A DNA stretch of 64,000 nt from Azophilus sp965215035 (GTDB lineage: Bacteria > Pseudomonadota > Gammaproteobacteria > Pseudomonadales > Azotimanducaceae), in contig OZ244040.1 in assembly GCA_965215035.1 (NCBI GenBank), positions 1,984,001 to 2,048,000 of the forward strand, in the 5' to 3' direction. Position numbers and translations under genes: made by a program. Below the pieces are notes generated by a model. The model was not told the DNA's origin. It did no database searches and worked only from the letters and a program-made list of their open reading frames with translations. Below, piece by piece: positions 14,638 through 23,100 of the stretch; the stretch's first letter is position 1, and the number at the start of each line of letters is the position of its first letter.

Positions 14638-16845
14638 TCAGCCCTCAGTTGCAACTTTCTCCAGATTGACAGGCAACGCGGACATCCTCGGCATTCCAGA
14701 CACCGGGTCGAAATCCTCGGCAACGTCGATCAGCAGGTTGGTATTGGAACCGTAGCGTAAAACGTCGGCGCGTTCTTCGGGCAAGCCGCCAAAGCTGTGG
14801 GAAATGGATACGGCACCAGGCCTTAAGCCGGCATCGGTTTCTAGAACGGCCTGTATTCGGCCGTGACCTGAGTCGATCTCGATGATGTCGCCATCCTGGA
14901 ACCCACGGTCCGCCATGTCACTGGGACACATATACAAGGGGTTACAGGCGCCTCCTTCGTTCAATGACTGAAGCTCGTGCCCCTCGGAATTTAATACGTT
15001 TCGCATGCGCCGACATACCATGCGATGCGTGTAGCGGTCTGTATGCCGGTAGCCGCCATGATTGGTAACGGGCTCCGCCGATACTGTCTCGAGTTCCGCC
15101 ATCATGAGATCGCTTCCCACGTTCAGCCGGTGCTTCCAACCTTCCTGCTTCGGCAACACTTTGGTGGCAGGAAAAGGAAACAGGTTGCCGTGGAGATGCT
15201 TGACCACCTCCGCAAAGGGAATCCTCGAGCCATGCGCTAATATCGCCAGCAATTCATGATCAGTTGGCTTTCCAGTGAGCCTTGTCGGTGGCGTTATCTG
15301 CTTCTTGTCTGTGGAAAAGCCGCCAAACTCGATCGGCAGTCCCATCTTGTCCGCGATATCGTAGAAAAATTCCCAGTCGGCAACCACGTCCGCGCCATCT
15401 GGCGGCATTGCAACGGCGGGAGTCCACTGTCCGAAGGGTTCAGGATAGCCACTCGTGGATAGTCCATAGTCTTTGAGCTCATCATAAAACTGATTCGTGC
15501 TTTCGGTTTCCAATGAGTGTTTGGCGGCGATGACATAATCCGACAGCTTGGCGGTATCCGACATTCTGATATCCACCGTGACCAGCAGGTCGAGGGAGGT
15601 TAGCGCCTCGACGGTCAACCTTTGATCGGGCCACGATCGAGCAGGATTGCCGGCAACGCAAATCAGCGCCTTGACCTGCCCTTTCCCCGGCAACAGAATT
15701 TCTTCCGCAAGGCCGGACACGGGTAAACCCTGCACGCTTTGTTCCAGGCCGCGAACACGCATTTTCTCCCCGAAACCGTGGCTGGGCGCTTCCGGAATCG
15801 TCTGCGCCCTGAATTCAGCAGGCCTACCGAGTACGCCCGGGTTGGGCACTGGTTCGCCGGCTCTGCGAAAATGCCCGCAAATCGTCATTAAACAACCCAG
15901 CAGATACTCGCTCAGCTTACCGTGAGCGGCCATGTTGGTGCCTGTTCCGGCAGTCGCGCAGCCCTTTCGGCCCGCAGCGTAGATTCGCGCGGCTTCGATC
16001 AGTGTTTCAACAGGGATCTCGGCGCGCGCTGCGACGTAGGCCGGTGTAAACGGTTCAAGTGCGGCCCTTAGCGCCGACAGGTTTTTCACCTCCTCGGCTA
16101 CAAAAGCTTTGTCGTGGAGCCCTTCCGACAAGATGATACGCAACAATCCCGCGAATACCGTTGCGTCTTCCCCAGGTTTTGACTGCAGATGAACATCTGC
16201 CGCTTCGGCGGTTTCAGTCTTGCGTGGGTCCACTACTACCAGCTTCATGCCGCGTTTCCTGGCGTCCTTTAGTCGCTGAGCGGGGTTGAACGGCGGAATG
16301 TTGCTCACGTTAAGCGACACCACCGGGTTACAACCTGCGATGAGCCAGGAATTGGCCTCGTCCCAGGAGTAATGCCCAGCGCTCCAGCCGCCGACCAGGA
16401 CTTTGGCAATCGGTTTGCCCGGCTGATCAATGGTGCCGGGGTGAAACCGCATCGGAGAGCGCATGGCGTTCCAAAGCGCATTCGCCATGTTCTGTGCGAC
16501 GTAGTCCGCACCATTTCCGTGATAGAGCGCGATAGCGCGCGGTCCGTACTTCTTGCGAACAGCGGACAGTCTGTCCGTAATTTCAGTGATCGCATGCTGA
16601 TAGGTAACCGCTGCGAAGGTCCCGTCTGGCTGCCGCTTCTGACACTTCAACAGACGCTGAGGCCCACTTTGCTGCTCGGGAAGCGACCTGCCTTTGCGAC
16701 AGGTAAACCCCTTCGTCATTGGGTGTTCTTTGTCCCCGGTGACTTTGACGGGGCGCCCGCTTTGCATTTCCACGACTATGCCGCAAAGCGCATGGCAGAA
16801 CCGACAAAACGTGACTTTCGATTCCGTCTGGTCCAAAGCAGACAC
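14638..16845 (-). CDS. molybdopterin oxidoreductase (Mo/W-bisPGD family)
   Basis: A 735-residue enzyme of the DMSO-reductase superfamily. Residues about 14-50 hold an N-terminal 4Fe-4S site (CRFCHALCG, with the fourth Cys in FTCRKGRSLPEQ). It is followed by the catalytic domain (LYHGNGADYV, then NSWLIAGCNPVVSLN) and a C-terminal molydopterin dinucleotide-binding domain (NPLYMCPSDMADRGFQDGD, SHSFGG). No Tat signal is seen, so it is probably cytoplasmic. Members of this branch hydroxylate or reduce diverse carbon compounds and the substrate is not predictable. It starts 5 bp after the LLM oxidoreductase ends and heads the NTF2-like genes. A fragment of a second such enzyme lies at 41994-42365. 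Confidence 0.9.
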   Translation of the reverse strand: MSALDQTESKVTFCRFCHALCGIVVEMQSGRPVKVTGDKEHPMTKGFTCRKGRSLPEQQSGPQRLLKCQKRQPDGTFAAVTYQHAITEITDRLSAVRKKYGPRAIALYHGNGADYVAQNMANALWNAMRSPMRFHPGTIDQPGKPIAKVLVGGWSAGHYSWDEANSWLIAGCNPVVSLNVSNIPPFNPAQRLKDARKRGMKLVVVDPRKTETAEAADVHLQSKPGEDATVFAGLLRIILSEGLHDKAFVAEEVKNLSALRAALEPFTPAYVAARAEIPVETLIEAARIYAAGRKGCATAGTGTNMAAHGKLSEYLLGCLMTICGHFRRAGEPVPNPGVLGRPAEFRAQTIPEAPSHGFGEKMRVRGLEQSVQGLPVSGLAEEILLPGKGQVKALICVAGNPARSWPDQRLTVEALTSLDLLVTVDIRMSDTAKLSDYVIAAKHSLETESTNQFYDELKDYGLSTSGYPEPFGQWTPAVAMPPDGADVVADWEFFYDIADKMGLPIEFGGFSTDKKQITPPTRLTGKPTDHELLAILAHGSRIPFAEVVKHLHGNLFPFPATKVLPKQEGWKHRLNVGSDLMMAELETVSAEPVTNHGGYRHTDRYTHRMVCRRMRNVLNSEGHELQSLNEGGACNPLYMCPSDMADRGFQDGDIIEIDSGHGRIQAVLETDAGLRPGAVSISHSFGGLPEERADVLRYGSNTNLLIDVAEDFDPVSGMPRMSALPVNLEKVATEG

Positions 16846-16850
16846 GGCGC

Positions 16851-17741
16851 TTATCCCCAGACTGCCTCAGCAAGCTCTCGAAACCCCGCAAGCCCTACCT
16901 CATGGCCTTCTATCGCGTCGGCCACGGCGACAAGGATCACGCGGCTAGCACCGGCTTCCAGGTGTGCTTCGATGCGCTCGAGAATCAACGCAACGTCTCC
17001 GAAGGCATTCACCGCCTCGAGCAGTTCATCGTAGATGCCCTCCGCCGATTCTTCAACGGTTTCGATCATGCCCAGACGCTTCCACGCACTCCGGTACGCC
17101 CGGAGAAATCCCTGCAGTTCGAGATGCCGACGGGCCAGCTTCCGGCCACGTTCCCGGTCGGGGTCCAAGTGGATGCGAACGCACGGAATGACTTCCTTGT
17201 CCGGCCCAACCAGTTCACGCACCCACCTGGTGTGTTCTACCGGCATGTAGTTCGTGAGCACGCCGTCGGCCAACTCGGCCGCCACACCGATCAGCTTCGG
17301 CATGCTTGCGGCCACATAGATCGGCGCCGGTTGCTGCGGGGCCGGTGCCATCACTTCCGTCGCTCGCATAGTCTCCAGATAGGCCCGTATCTTCGTTGGC
17401 GCGTCCTGCCAGGTCTGTCCTCGCAATTCCACGCCTGCTGGATATGTGGGGCCGATTCCCATACGAAAGCGCCCTGCCGACAATTCGGCCAAGGTGTGAG
17501 CGGCCTGCGCAGCCGCCACCGCATCGCGCGCATACACACTGGCGATGCCCGTGCAGATTTCAATTCGACTAGTCCGAGCAAGCAAGTGCGCCGCCGTGGC
17601 GATAGGTTCCCTTGTTACATGCTCGAGGATCCACATGGACCCATAGCCAAGTCCCTCGATCTCGAGCGTGTATTTTTCCAGCTCGTCGACCGCTATGCCG
17701 CCCAGATTGGCTCCCAGAATTCCCACGCGATCACGCTGCAT
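16851..17741 (-). CDS. LLM-class (F420-type) flavin/deazaflavin oxidoreductase
   Basis: A 296-residue luciferase-like TIM-barrel protein starting at ATG 17741 behind TTAGGAG. Typical elements are the first strand VGILGANLGGI, GYGSMWILEHVTREPI (about residues 33-48), SRIEICTGIASVYARDAVAAA, the AGRFRMGIGPTYP signature at about 89-101, and APIYVAASMPKLIGVAAELADGVL. The AGRFxxGIG and AADG patterns mark the F420-dependent LLM branch. It would oxidise or reduce a carbonyl or C=C with F420 or flavin. First gene of the molybdo-enzyme operon. Confidence 0.87.
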   Translation of the reverse strand: MQRDRVGILGANLGGIAVDELEKYTLEIEGLGYGSMWILEHVTREPIATAAHLLARTSRIEICTGIASVYARDAVAAAQAAHTLAELSAGRFRMGIGPTYPAGVELRGQTWQDAPTKIRAYLETMRATEVMAPAPQQPAPIYVAASMPKLIGVAAELADGVLTNYMPVEHTRWVRELVGPDKEVIPCVRIHLDPDRERGRKLARRHLELQGFLRAYRSAWKRLGMIETVEESAEGIYDELLEAVNAFGDVALILERIEAHLEAGASRVILVAVADAIEGHEVGLAGFRELAEAVWG

Positions 17742-17841
17742 ATCAGTCTCCTAACGGCTCACCAGCCTTTCGATCATCACGAGAACGTTTTCGAACGCCA
17801 CAAACCACTCGGCAGGCGCGCACACGCATTCGGCCAGGGCT

Positions 17842-18354
17842 TCAGTCACCTTTTTCGCCGTGGCCTTTCAGGTCTCTTACGAGGCGGCCTACTTCGCCTT
17901 GCCCGACACTGCTCGTCACGCCCCCGTCAACGGGCAGTACGGCGCCGGTAATGTAGGAAGCTTCATCGGAAGCGAGGAACGGAATGGCGGCGCGGCATGC
18001 GTAGAACGGCCGGGTAAGATTTACCCGGATCAGGTGATCCCACTGCTCGGGGTCGATCTCGGAAACCTCTCGACCGAGGAGAAACGTACCCGCATTGTTG
18101 ACCAACACGTCTAGCCGCCCGAACCGCTTGACGGTTTGATCCACGAGGTGTTCGACATCGCCCTGAATGCCGACGTCACAAGTAAGCCCCAGAGCGTTCT
18201 CGCCGATCTCCGACGCCGTCTTGCGAGCCCCCTCGCCATCGCGGTCGCCTATCGACACCCGAGCGCCCTCGGCGGCAAGGCGCCGCGCCGTGGCCCTGCC
18301 GATGCCCACCGCACCGCCCGTTACAATCGCCACCTTGCCATCAAACCTGCTCAT
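17842..18354 (-). pseudogene. SDR with internal deletion removing the active site
   Basis: The N-terminal half is a normal short-chain dehydrogenase: TGGAVGIGR at residues about 12-20, the acidic IGDRDGE after the second strand, and NNAG at about 87-90. After PFYACRAAIP the frame jumps directly to FLASDEASYITGAVLPVDGG, which normally lies about 80 residues later. The catalytic Ser, the YxxxK motif and the substrate loop are therefore missing, giving 170 residues instead of about 250. The join keeps the frame, so a product could be made but cannot be a working SDR. It lies about 100 bp upstream of the LLM gene on the same strand, so it was probably the operon's first gene. Confidence 0.85.
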
Positions 18355-18360
18355 TAGGGT

Positions 18361-18705
18361 CGCTCACATCGGTACTCATCGTGGGAGCCGTGGGTTCCAA
18401 TCACCACATGCCTGCCGTTTGACGGCCCACGGCTTCCAGTCCACACGCAGAAATACCTCCTTTCTCCGAAAAATAGGCTATTGTCCCCAAACGACCGATC
18501 CGAACGCCCAAGTGACGCAGGATTTTCGCTGCATAACCCGGAACAGCCTGTATCCCCCGGAAGCCTACATAAAGGTGATGCGCCCCATTGACGCCATTGC
18601 GGCAGGATTCAGCTACGGCACCGCCAGTTCGTAGGCGCCCCGTGCGACGCAGACGGCGGCGATGGCGAGGATTACCCGACCGCTGGCAGGGGCGCGGTAG
18701 CGCGA
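18361..18705. other. intergenic stretch with a gene-tail remnant
   Basis: No intact gene. On the minus strand, about 18614-18700 ends in a short frame VARGAYELAVP then stop. The same C-terminal motif recurs at about 19969-20095 (IVRGFYELAVP). These look like two tails of one small membrane-protein family lying either side of the DUF4143 ATPase gene. The rest (18361-18600) shows nothing recognisable. Confidence 0.5.
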
Positions 18706-18748
18706 AATGTGTGAAATATCGAACTATACATTCGAGATTTCACACATT
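18706..18748. promoter_or_regulatory. perfect 12-bp inverted repeat upstream of DUF4143 ATPase
   Basis: AATGTGTGAAAT at 18706-18717 and its exact complement at 18737-18748 are separated by a 19-bp AT-rich centre (contains CTATACATTC). The structure ends 19 bp before the ATG at 18768. The arm spacing suits a dimeric regulator bound over a promoter; a hairpin in the leader RNA is the alternative. Composition contrasts sharply with the GC-rich surroundings. Confidence 0.65.
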
Positions 18749-18767
18749 GTTGTGTTAGTCTTGCGTC

Positions 18768-19937
18768 ATGAGCCTCCTGCCCCGCCCACGTGAACTCGAA
18801 GCGGTTAAATCCGGGCTAGGACGTGGGCCCGTCTCCGTGCTGCTCGGTCCTCGACAGTGCGGAAAGACCACGTTGGCGGGCCACCTGCGCGCAGAGCATG
18901 TCTTCGACCTTGAAAATCCGCGAAGTCTGGCGAGATTGGCGCAGCCGCAGACAGCCCTGGAGGACTTGCGAGGCACAGTCGTCATCGACGAGGTGCAGCG
19001 CATGCCTTCCCTCTTCCCGCTCTTGCGAGTGCTTGCGGATCGTTCGGAGGGCGCGAGATTCCTGTTGCTGGGCAGCGCGTCACCGGAACTGGTGAAGGGG
19101 GTCTCCGAGAGTTTGGCGGGCCGGGTTGCCTACCATGATCTTGGTCCCTTGGTCATTGATGAAACCGGAACTGCGGCATGGCGAAGTTTGTGGCTGCGGG
19201 GTGGTTTTCCGCGCAGCTTCCTATCGGAGGACGATCACGCCTCCGTGCAGTGGCGGGATGATTTCATCCGTAGCCACCTTGAGCGGGACATCCCCGCGCT
19301 GGGCATTTCCTTACCGTCGGAAACCCTGCGGCGGTTCTGGGTCATGTTGAGCCACTATCACGGCCAAACGTTGAATCTCTCCGAAATTGGCCGGTCCTTC
19401 GGCGTTTCCGACCATACGGTTCGCCGGTACCTCGACATACTGGCCGGCACCTTCATGGTTCGCATCCTGCCGCCGTGGCATGCCAATGTGGGCAAGCGAT
19501 TGGTGAAGGCGCCCAAGCTCTACATCCGCGATAGCGGCCTTTTTCACAGTTTGCAGGCCATCGAAACCTGGGAGCAATTGGCTGCCCATCCAAAGTTGGG
19601 CGCGTCTTGGGAAGGCTTCGCCCTGGAGCAGTCGCTTCGGCTTGTGGGCGTGGACAGACCCCATTATTGGCGCACGCACACGGGATCGGAAGTCGACCTG
19701 GTGTGGCAGGCGGCGGGAAGCCTGTGGGGCTTGGAGGTCAAGTACGCGGACGCGCCCAGGATGACCAAGAGCATCCGCGCGGCTCTCGGCGACCTGCCGC
19801 TCAAGCATGTTTGGATTGTCTATCCCGGGCCTGACGCTTATCGATTGGATGAACGGGTCACGGTGTTGCCGCTCTCCGAAATTGGCCATGTCAAGGCGCA
19901 CATCGGTTCGTCCAAGATCGTGGCATCTTCTCCATAG
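18768..19937 (+). CDS. AAA_14/DUF4143 ATPase
   Basis: A 389-residue protein of the AAA_14 plus DUF4143 family. Walker A is LLGPRQCGKTT (about residues 25-35), Walker B TVVIDEVQRMP (about 70-80), and a sensor-like LLLGSASPELV follows. A winged-helix-like segment LNLSEIGRSFGVSDHTVRRYLDIL leads into the DUF4143 C-terminus with KLYIRDSGLFHSL and the nuclease-like core GSEVDLVWQ and GLEVKYADAP. The latter resembles a PD-(D/E)xK fold. The family is common in archaea and bacteria on mobile or accessory DNA, and its cellular role is not settled. It stands alone, behind a strong inverted repeat, next to an IS91 fragment. Confidence 0.9.
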   Translation: MSLLPRPRELEAVKSGLGRGPVSVLLGPRQCGKTTLAGHLRAEHVFDLENPRSLARLAQPQTALEDLRGTVVIDEVQRMPSLFPLLRVLADRSEGARFLLLGSASPELVKGVSESLAGRVAYHDLGPLVIDETGTAAWRSLWLRGGFPRSFLSEDDHASVQWRDDFIRSHLERDIPALGISLPSETLRRFWVMLSHYHGQTLNLSEIGRSFGVSDHTVRRYLDILAGTFMVRILPPWHANVGKRLVKAPKLYIRDSGLFHSLQAIETWEQLAAHPKLGASWEGFALEQSLRLVGVDRPHYWRTHTGSEVDLVWQAAGSLWGLEVKYADAPRMTKSIRAALGDLPLKHVWIVYPGPDAYRLDERVTVLPLSEIGHVKAHIGSSKIVASSP

Positions 19938-19968
19938 TAGTGCGTTTCATTGACGTCGGCAGCTACGG

Positions 19969-20095
19969 CACCGCCAGTTCGTAGAAGCCCCGCACAATCC
20001 AGACGACGCCGGCGTTCGGCACTAGGCTCAGCGCTGCGAAGCCGCCTAGGGCGGCGGCAGCCCCCAAGGTAATGCGGGTCGCAAAGCACTGACCC
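19969..20095 (-). pseudogene. C-terminal tail of a small membrane protein
   Basis: A minus-strand frame reads RITLGAAAALGGFAAL, SLVPNAGVVWIVRGFYELAVP and stops at about 19973. It looks like one transmembrane segment plus a short tail. No start or N-terminal part is present because the IS91 fragment abuts it. A diverged copy of the same ending lies at 18614-18700. The family is not recognised. Confidence 0.4.
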
Positions 20096-20136
20096 CGCGC
20101 ACCGTCCCGGCTCAGCCCGAACCCCTCGCGTCAACC

Positions 20137-20690
20137 TTGCTCGCCAGGCAACCCGGCTTCTCCCTCCATGCCGCTACCTGCTGCGAGGCCAACCAGCGCG
20201 ACCGGCTCGAGAAACTGTGCTGTTACATCACCCGACCCGCCATTGCCAACGAGCGGCTCTCGCTGAACGACCGGGGACAAGTGATCTACAGATTCAAACA
20301 GCCGTTCCGGGACGGCACCACCCATGTCGTCCCCGATCCAATGGACTTCATCGCACGCCTCGCGGCCCTGGTTCCTCGTCCAAGGCTCAACCTCACCCGT
20401 TTCCACGGCGTATTCGCCCCGAACCGCAAGCACCGTGAGTCCGTCGTGCCAAAACACAAACCCGGCGAGGAGCAACCGGACAAACCCCTCGCTCCCATGA
20501 CCTGGACGCAGCGACTGAAACGCGTATTCGCCATCGACATCGAGACTTGCCCGATGTGCGGCGGCAAGCTCAGGGTGATTGCCTGCATCGAAGACCCCGA
20601 GGTCATCGCCAGGATCCTCGACCACGTTCGGCAATGGGATGGCACCGAACTGCCGCAACAACCGCGCGCGCCACCAACGCGCTGCGCGCG
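20137..20690 (+). pseudogene. IS91-family transposase, C-terminal fragment
   Basis: The frame encodes GFSLHAATCCEANQRDRLEK, CCYITRPAIANERLSL, FRDGTTHVVPDPMDFIARLA, LTRFHGVFAPN and IDIETCPMCGGKLRVIACIE, the C-terminal part of IS91/IS801-type (HUH, Y2) transposases with its zinc-ribbon-like CxxC. The N-terminal HUH and tyrosine region is missing, so it is not functional. After about 20690 the frame runs on without resemblance. A second, much shorter piece of the same transposase type lies at 57565-57633. The fragment abuts a SnoaL-like gene that it appears to have truncated. Confidence 0.85.
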
Positions 20691-20932
20691 TTCTCCGCTT
20701 CGCTTCGATCCTTCGGATGACACGCCGAACCCCGAGGCGTGGAAATCCACCATGGCCGGAAGGGGACTTCCGGCCATGACTGACCAGCTGCTGACTGGCA
20801 GGTCCAAAGGCGCTTCCGGGGCGCGGTTGACATCGATTCAGCCAGCGGGAAACTATCGATTATCGAGGGCTCAAAACCAATCCGAGTACACCTTATTTTC
20901 GCCCTCGGACTGTCCAACGAACCAGGACCACC

Positions 20933-21184
20933 TCAATCTCCCTCCGCAAAGACTTCATCGATTACCAGTTCGAGGTCGGGAAAGCCCGTCCACATGGAGC
21001 GATAGGCGGCTCGAACGACGTCGCGCGGGTCACCCAGGCCCTCCCCCGGGAACATCCAGCCAACGAAATCAGGAGAAACGGCTTCGTCGATGAAATCAAT
21101 GTTCTTGTGTACGTAGAGCTCTTCCAGGTACCGACGCTGCAGTGCGCGATTGGCTTCTGTTTCGGCATCCTTTGTAGTTGTCAT
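20933..21184 (-). pseudogene. SnoaL-like protein truncated at its 3' end
   Basis: Starts at ATG 21184 (MTTTKDAETEANRALQRRYL) and encodes the first 83 residues of a SnoaL-type polyketide-cyclase-like protein: ELYVHKNIDFIDEAVSPDFV and SMWTGFPDLELVIDEVFAEGD. In the family, EVFAEGD is normally followed by a further 50-60 residues (RWxxxGTHxG). Here a stop follows at once. The sequence beyond it belongs to the IS91-associated region, so insertion or deletion by that element removed the rest. It was the last gene of the CocE/E1-beta operon, 40 bp after the hydrolase. Confidence 0.75.
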
Positions 21185-21224
21185 TTTCCAGGCCTCCTTG
21201 CCCTTCTTGCACACCCAATGGCAG

Positions 21225-23072
21225 TCAGTCACGGGGAATCACCGGCAATACGATGTGCGAAGCCCGGTCACGATCGTGGAAGACCGTCTGTTCCGCCACT
21301 CTCATTTCATTGAGTTCATCGAGCAAAAGGCTTTTGCCGGTGTTCGGATTGATGTCTATGAGTGGAAAGTTGCTGGACGACACCTGCAAGCGAATGCGGT
21401 GGCCCGCCATGAACAGATAGCTTGTCGGCGTCAAATCCATGGTGATCTCGAACGGTTGAGTCAAATCACGACCGTTCAGTTCTTCCCGATACCGAAGTCG
21501 GCACACGCCGTCACAGATGTTGTAGGACAAACCATCGGGCTCGACATCGACCAGCTTGGCGGTAAAGTCGGTATCGACACCTGAAGTCGAAACCCACAAC
21601 ACCACCTTCACCGGGCCGGTGACCTCCATGGCGCTGTCCAGCCTGCCCGACGTGTACACGAGCACGTCGTCCCGAGTTTCGATGTCATTTTGGGACAACA
21701 TGCCTGCCTCGTTGGCCATTCCCAGGAAAGTGCCGCCACGCGAAGGCACCGGATTGGCTGGATCGTATTGAAACCGATCGAACGACTCTATCCCGGAGGA
21801 GTCATCGAAATCCAGGACACCGTCCCCAGACACGGAATTCGCCCTCCCGCCGCTTTGCAGGTACAACGGCGTCCATTGCGTGCGCGCTAAAGGCCACTCC
21901 CACTCGTCGCGCCACACGTTTTCGCCCATGACAAACAGGGTAATCGGAGGTTCTTCAAGCAGGCCCGTGTCCTCGCCCTTCAGCCAATGCCGCATCCAGC
22001 GGCTGAAAAGGCCACCCTGGAATCGGGGAGCTGTCTCTATGTCGAACCACGGCTCCACGTAGAACGGGGTTCGCGGAAACTTCTTCTCGCCAACGGGGAA
22101 TTCAGCGCTATGTACGATGCAGGTAAAATGCGACGCAGGGGTGATGACAATCTTCTGAAAGGGCGCATTCTCACGTGATGTCAATGCTGCGAAACTGTCC
22201 AGCGTGCCGCGCAGGAACATGTCGTTCCAGCCAACCACGTGCAGTAGCGGCTTGTCTAAGTCACCGAATCGCTGCGGCCATTCACAGCCCTGCCAGTAGG
22301 GAGAGGCAGGGTTTGCGTTGGCGATCCAGCGCTCTACCCAGGGCGAGAGTTCCATGACCTGCCGTGCGGCTTCATGTAAAGGCAACGCGAAGACGTCGTT
22401 CGCCTGCCGACGATGGTTGCCCAACGCAGCCTGTGCCTGTTCCCAAAGCCGACGACCCTCGTCGGTCTCCAGGTCGCGTTGCAGGAACAGCTTGAGCAAT
22501 ATCTCCTGCTGACCCTCGGCGGATCCGAGAAATCGGGCCAGTTCGTTGTCGGCGCTCGGAGCTTTCCCCATGCCCGCGTTCCACAGCAACATCACATCGA
22601 GTTGCGGAACACCTGCAGTGTAGAATCCAAAGCCGCCAAAGACCGACCCCGTGATAAGCGGTATCCCCGTGCTTATCGACGCCCCGCTCATGACGGCGTG
22701 CCAAATGGGTGCGCCAAAGCCGGACGCGCCGAACATGCCTACCTTGCCATCACACCAGCCTTGCGCAAGCACCCAGTCCACCGTATCGGTGCCGTCGTTC
22801 GTCCCGCCGCCGATACCGGTTTGAGCGTCCACGATGTTGGGCTCATAGTCGCCCTCCGACGAAAACCGACCCCGGCAATCCTGAATGACCAAAGCGTAGC
22901 CTTCCCTCATGATCGGTTCGATGTTGAAGGTGACGGCATCCTTGCAGTACGGCGTGCGCACCAGGATGGTTGGCAACGGAACATCGTGGGAGCCTGGAGG
23001 CAGATAGACGTCGGTTCCGAGTAACACGCCATCTCGCATCGGGACCCTGTGGGTATCTGGCCTGAGGTTCAT
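21225..23072 (-). CDS. CocE/NonD-family hydrolase
   Basis: A 615-residue serine hydrolase of the X-Pro dipeptidyl-peptidase S15/CocE family. The start is ATG 23072 (MNLRPDTHRVPMRDGVLLGTD). Blocks in order: ILVRTPYCKD, VIQDCRGRFSSEGDY (oxyanion region), the nucleophile motif KVGMFGASGFG (Ser in GASGFG; other members have GxSYxG), the catalytic Asp in VVGWNDMFLRGTLDSF, and the galactose-binding-like C-terminal domain (SGVDTDFTAKLVDVEPDG, then GHRIRLQVSSSNFPLIDINPN). Such enzymes cleave esters or amides. The second member of three in the window; the genes at 31355 and 60935 have the canonical SY motif. It follows the E1-beta gene by 28 bp. Confidence 0.92.
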   Translation of the reverse strand: MNLRPDTHRVPMRDGVLLGTDVYLPPGSHDVPLPTILVRTPYCKDAVTFNIEPIMREGYALVIQDCRGRFSSEGDYEPNIVDAQTGIGGGTNDGTDTVDWVLAQGWCDGKVGMFGASGFGAPIWHAVMSGASISTGIPLITGSVFGGFGFYTAGVPQLDVMLLWNAGMGKAPSADNELARFLGSAEGQQEILLKLFLQRDLETDEGRRLWEQAQAALGNHRRQANDVFALPLHEAARQVMELSPWVERWIANANPASPYWQGCEWPQRFGDLDKPLLHVVGWNDMFLRGTLDSFAALTSRENAPFQKIVITPASHFTCIVHSAEFPVGEKKFPRTPFYVEPWFDIETAPRFQGGLFSRWMRHWLKGEDTGLLEEPPITLFVMGENVWRDEWEWPLARTQWTPLYLQSGGRANSVSGDGVLDFDDSSGIESFDRFQYDPANPVPSRGGTFLGMANEAGMLSQNDIETRDDVLVYTSGRLDSAMEVTGPVKVVLWVSTSGVDTDFTAKLVDVEPDGLSYNICDGVCRLRYREELNGRDLTQPFEITMDLTPTSYLFMAGHRIRLQVSSSNFPLIDINPNTGKSLLLDELNEMRVAEQTVFHDRDRASHIVLPVIPRD

Positions 23073-23100
23073 CGTTTCGCCCCGCAAAAAGGACGGGGAT

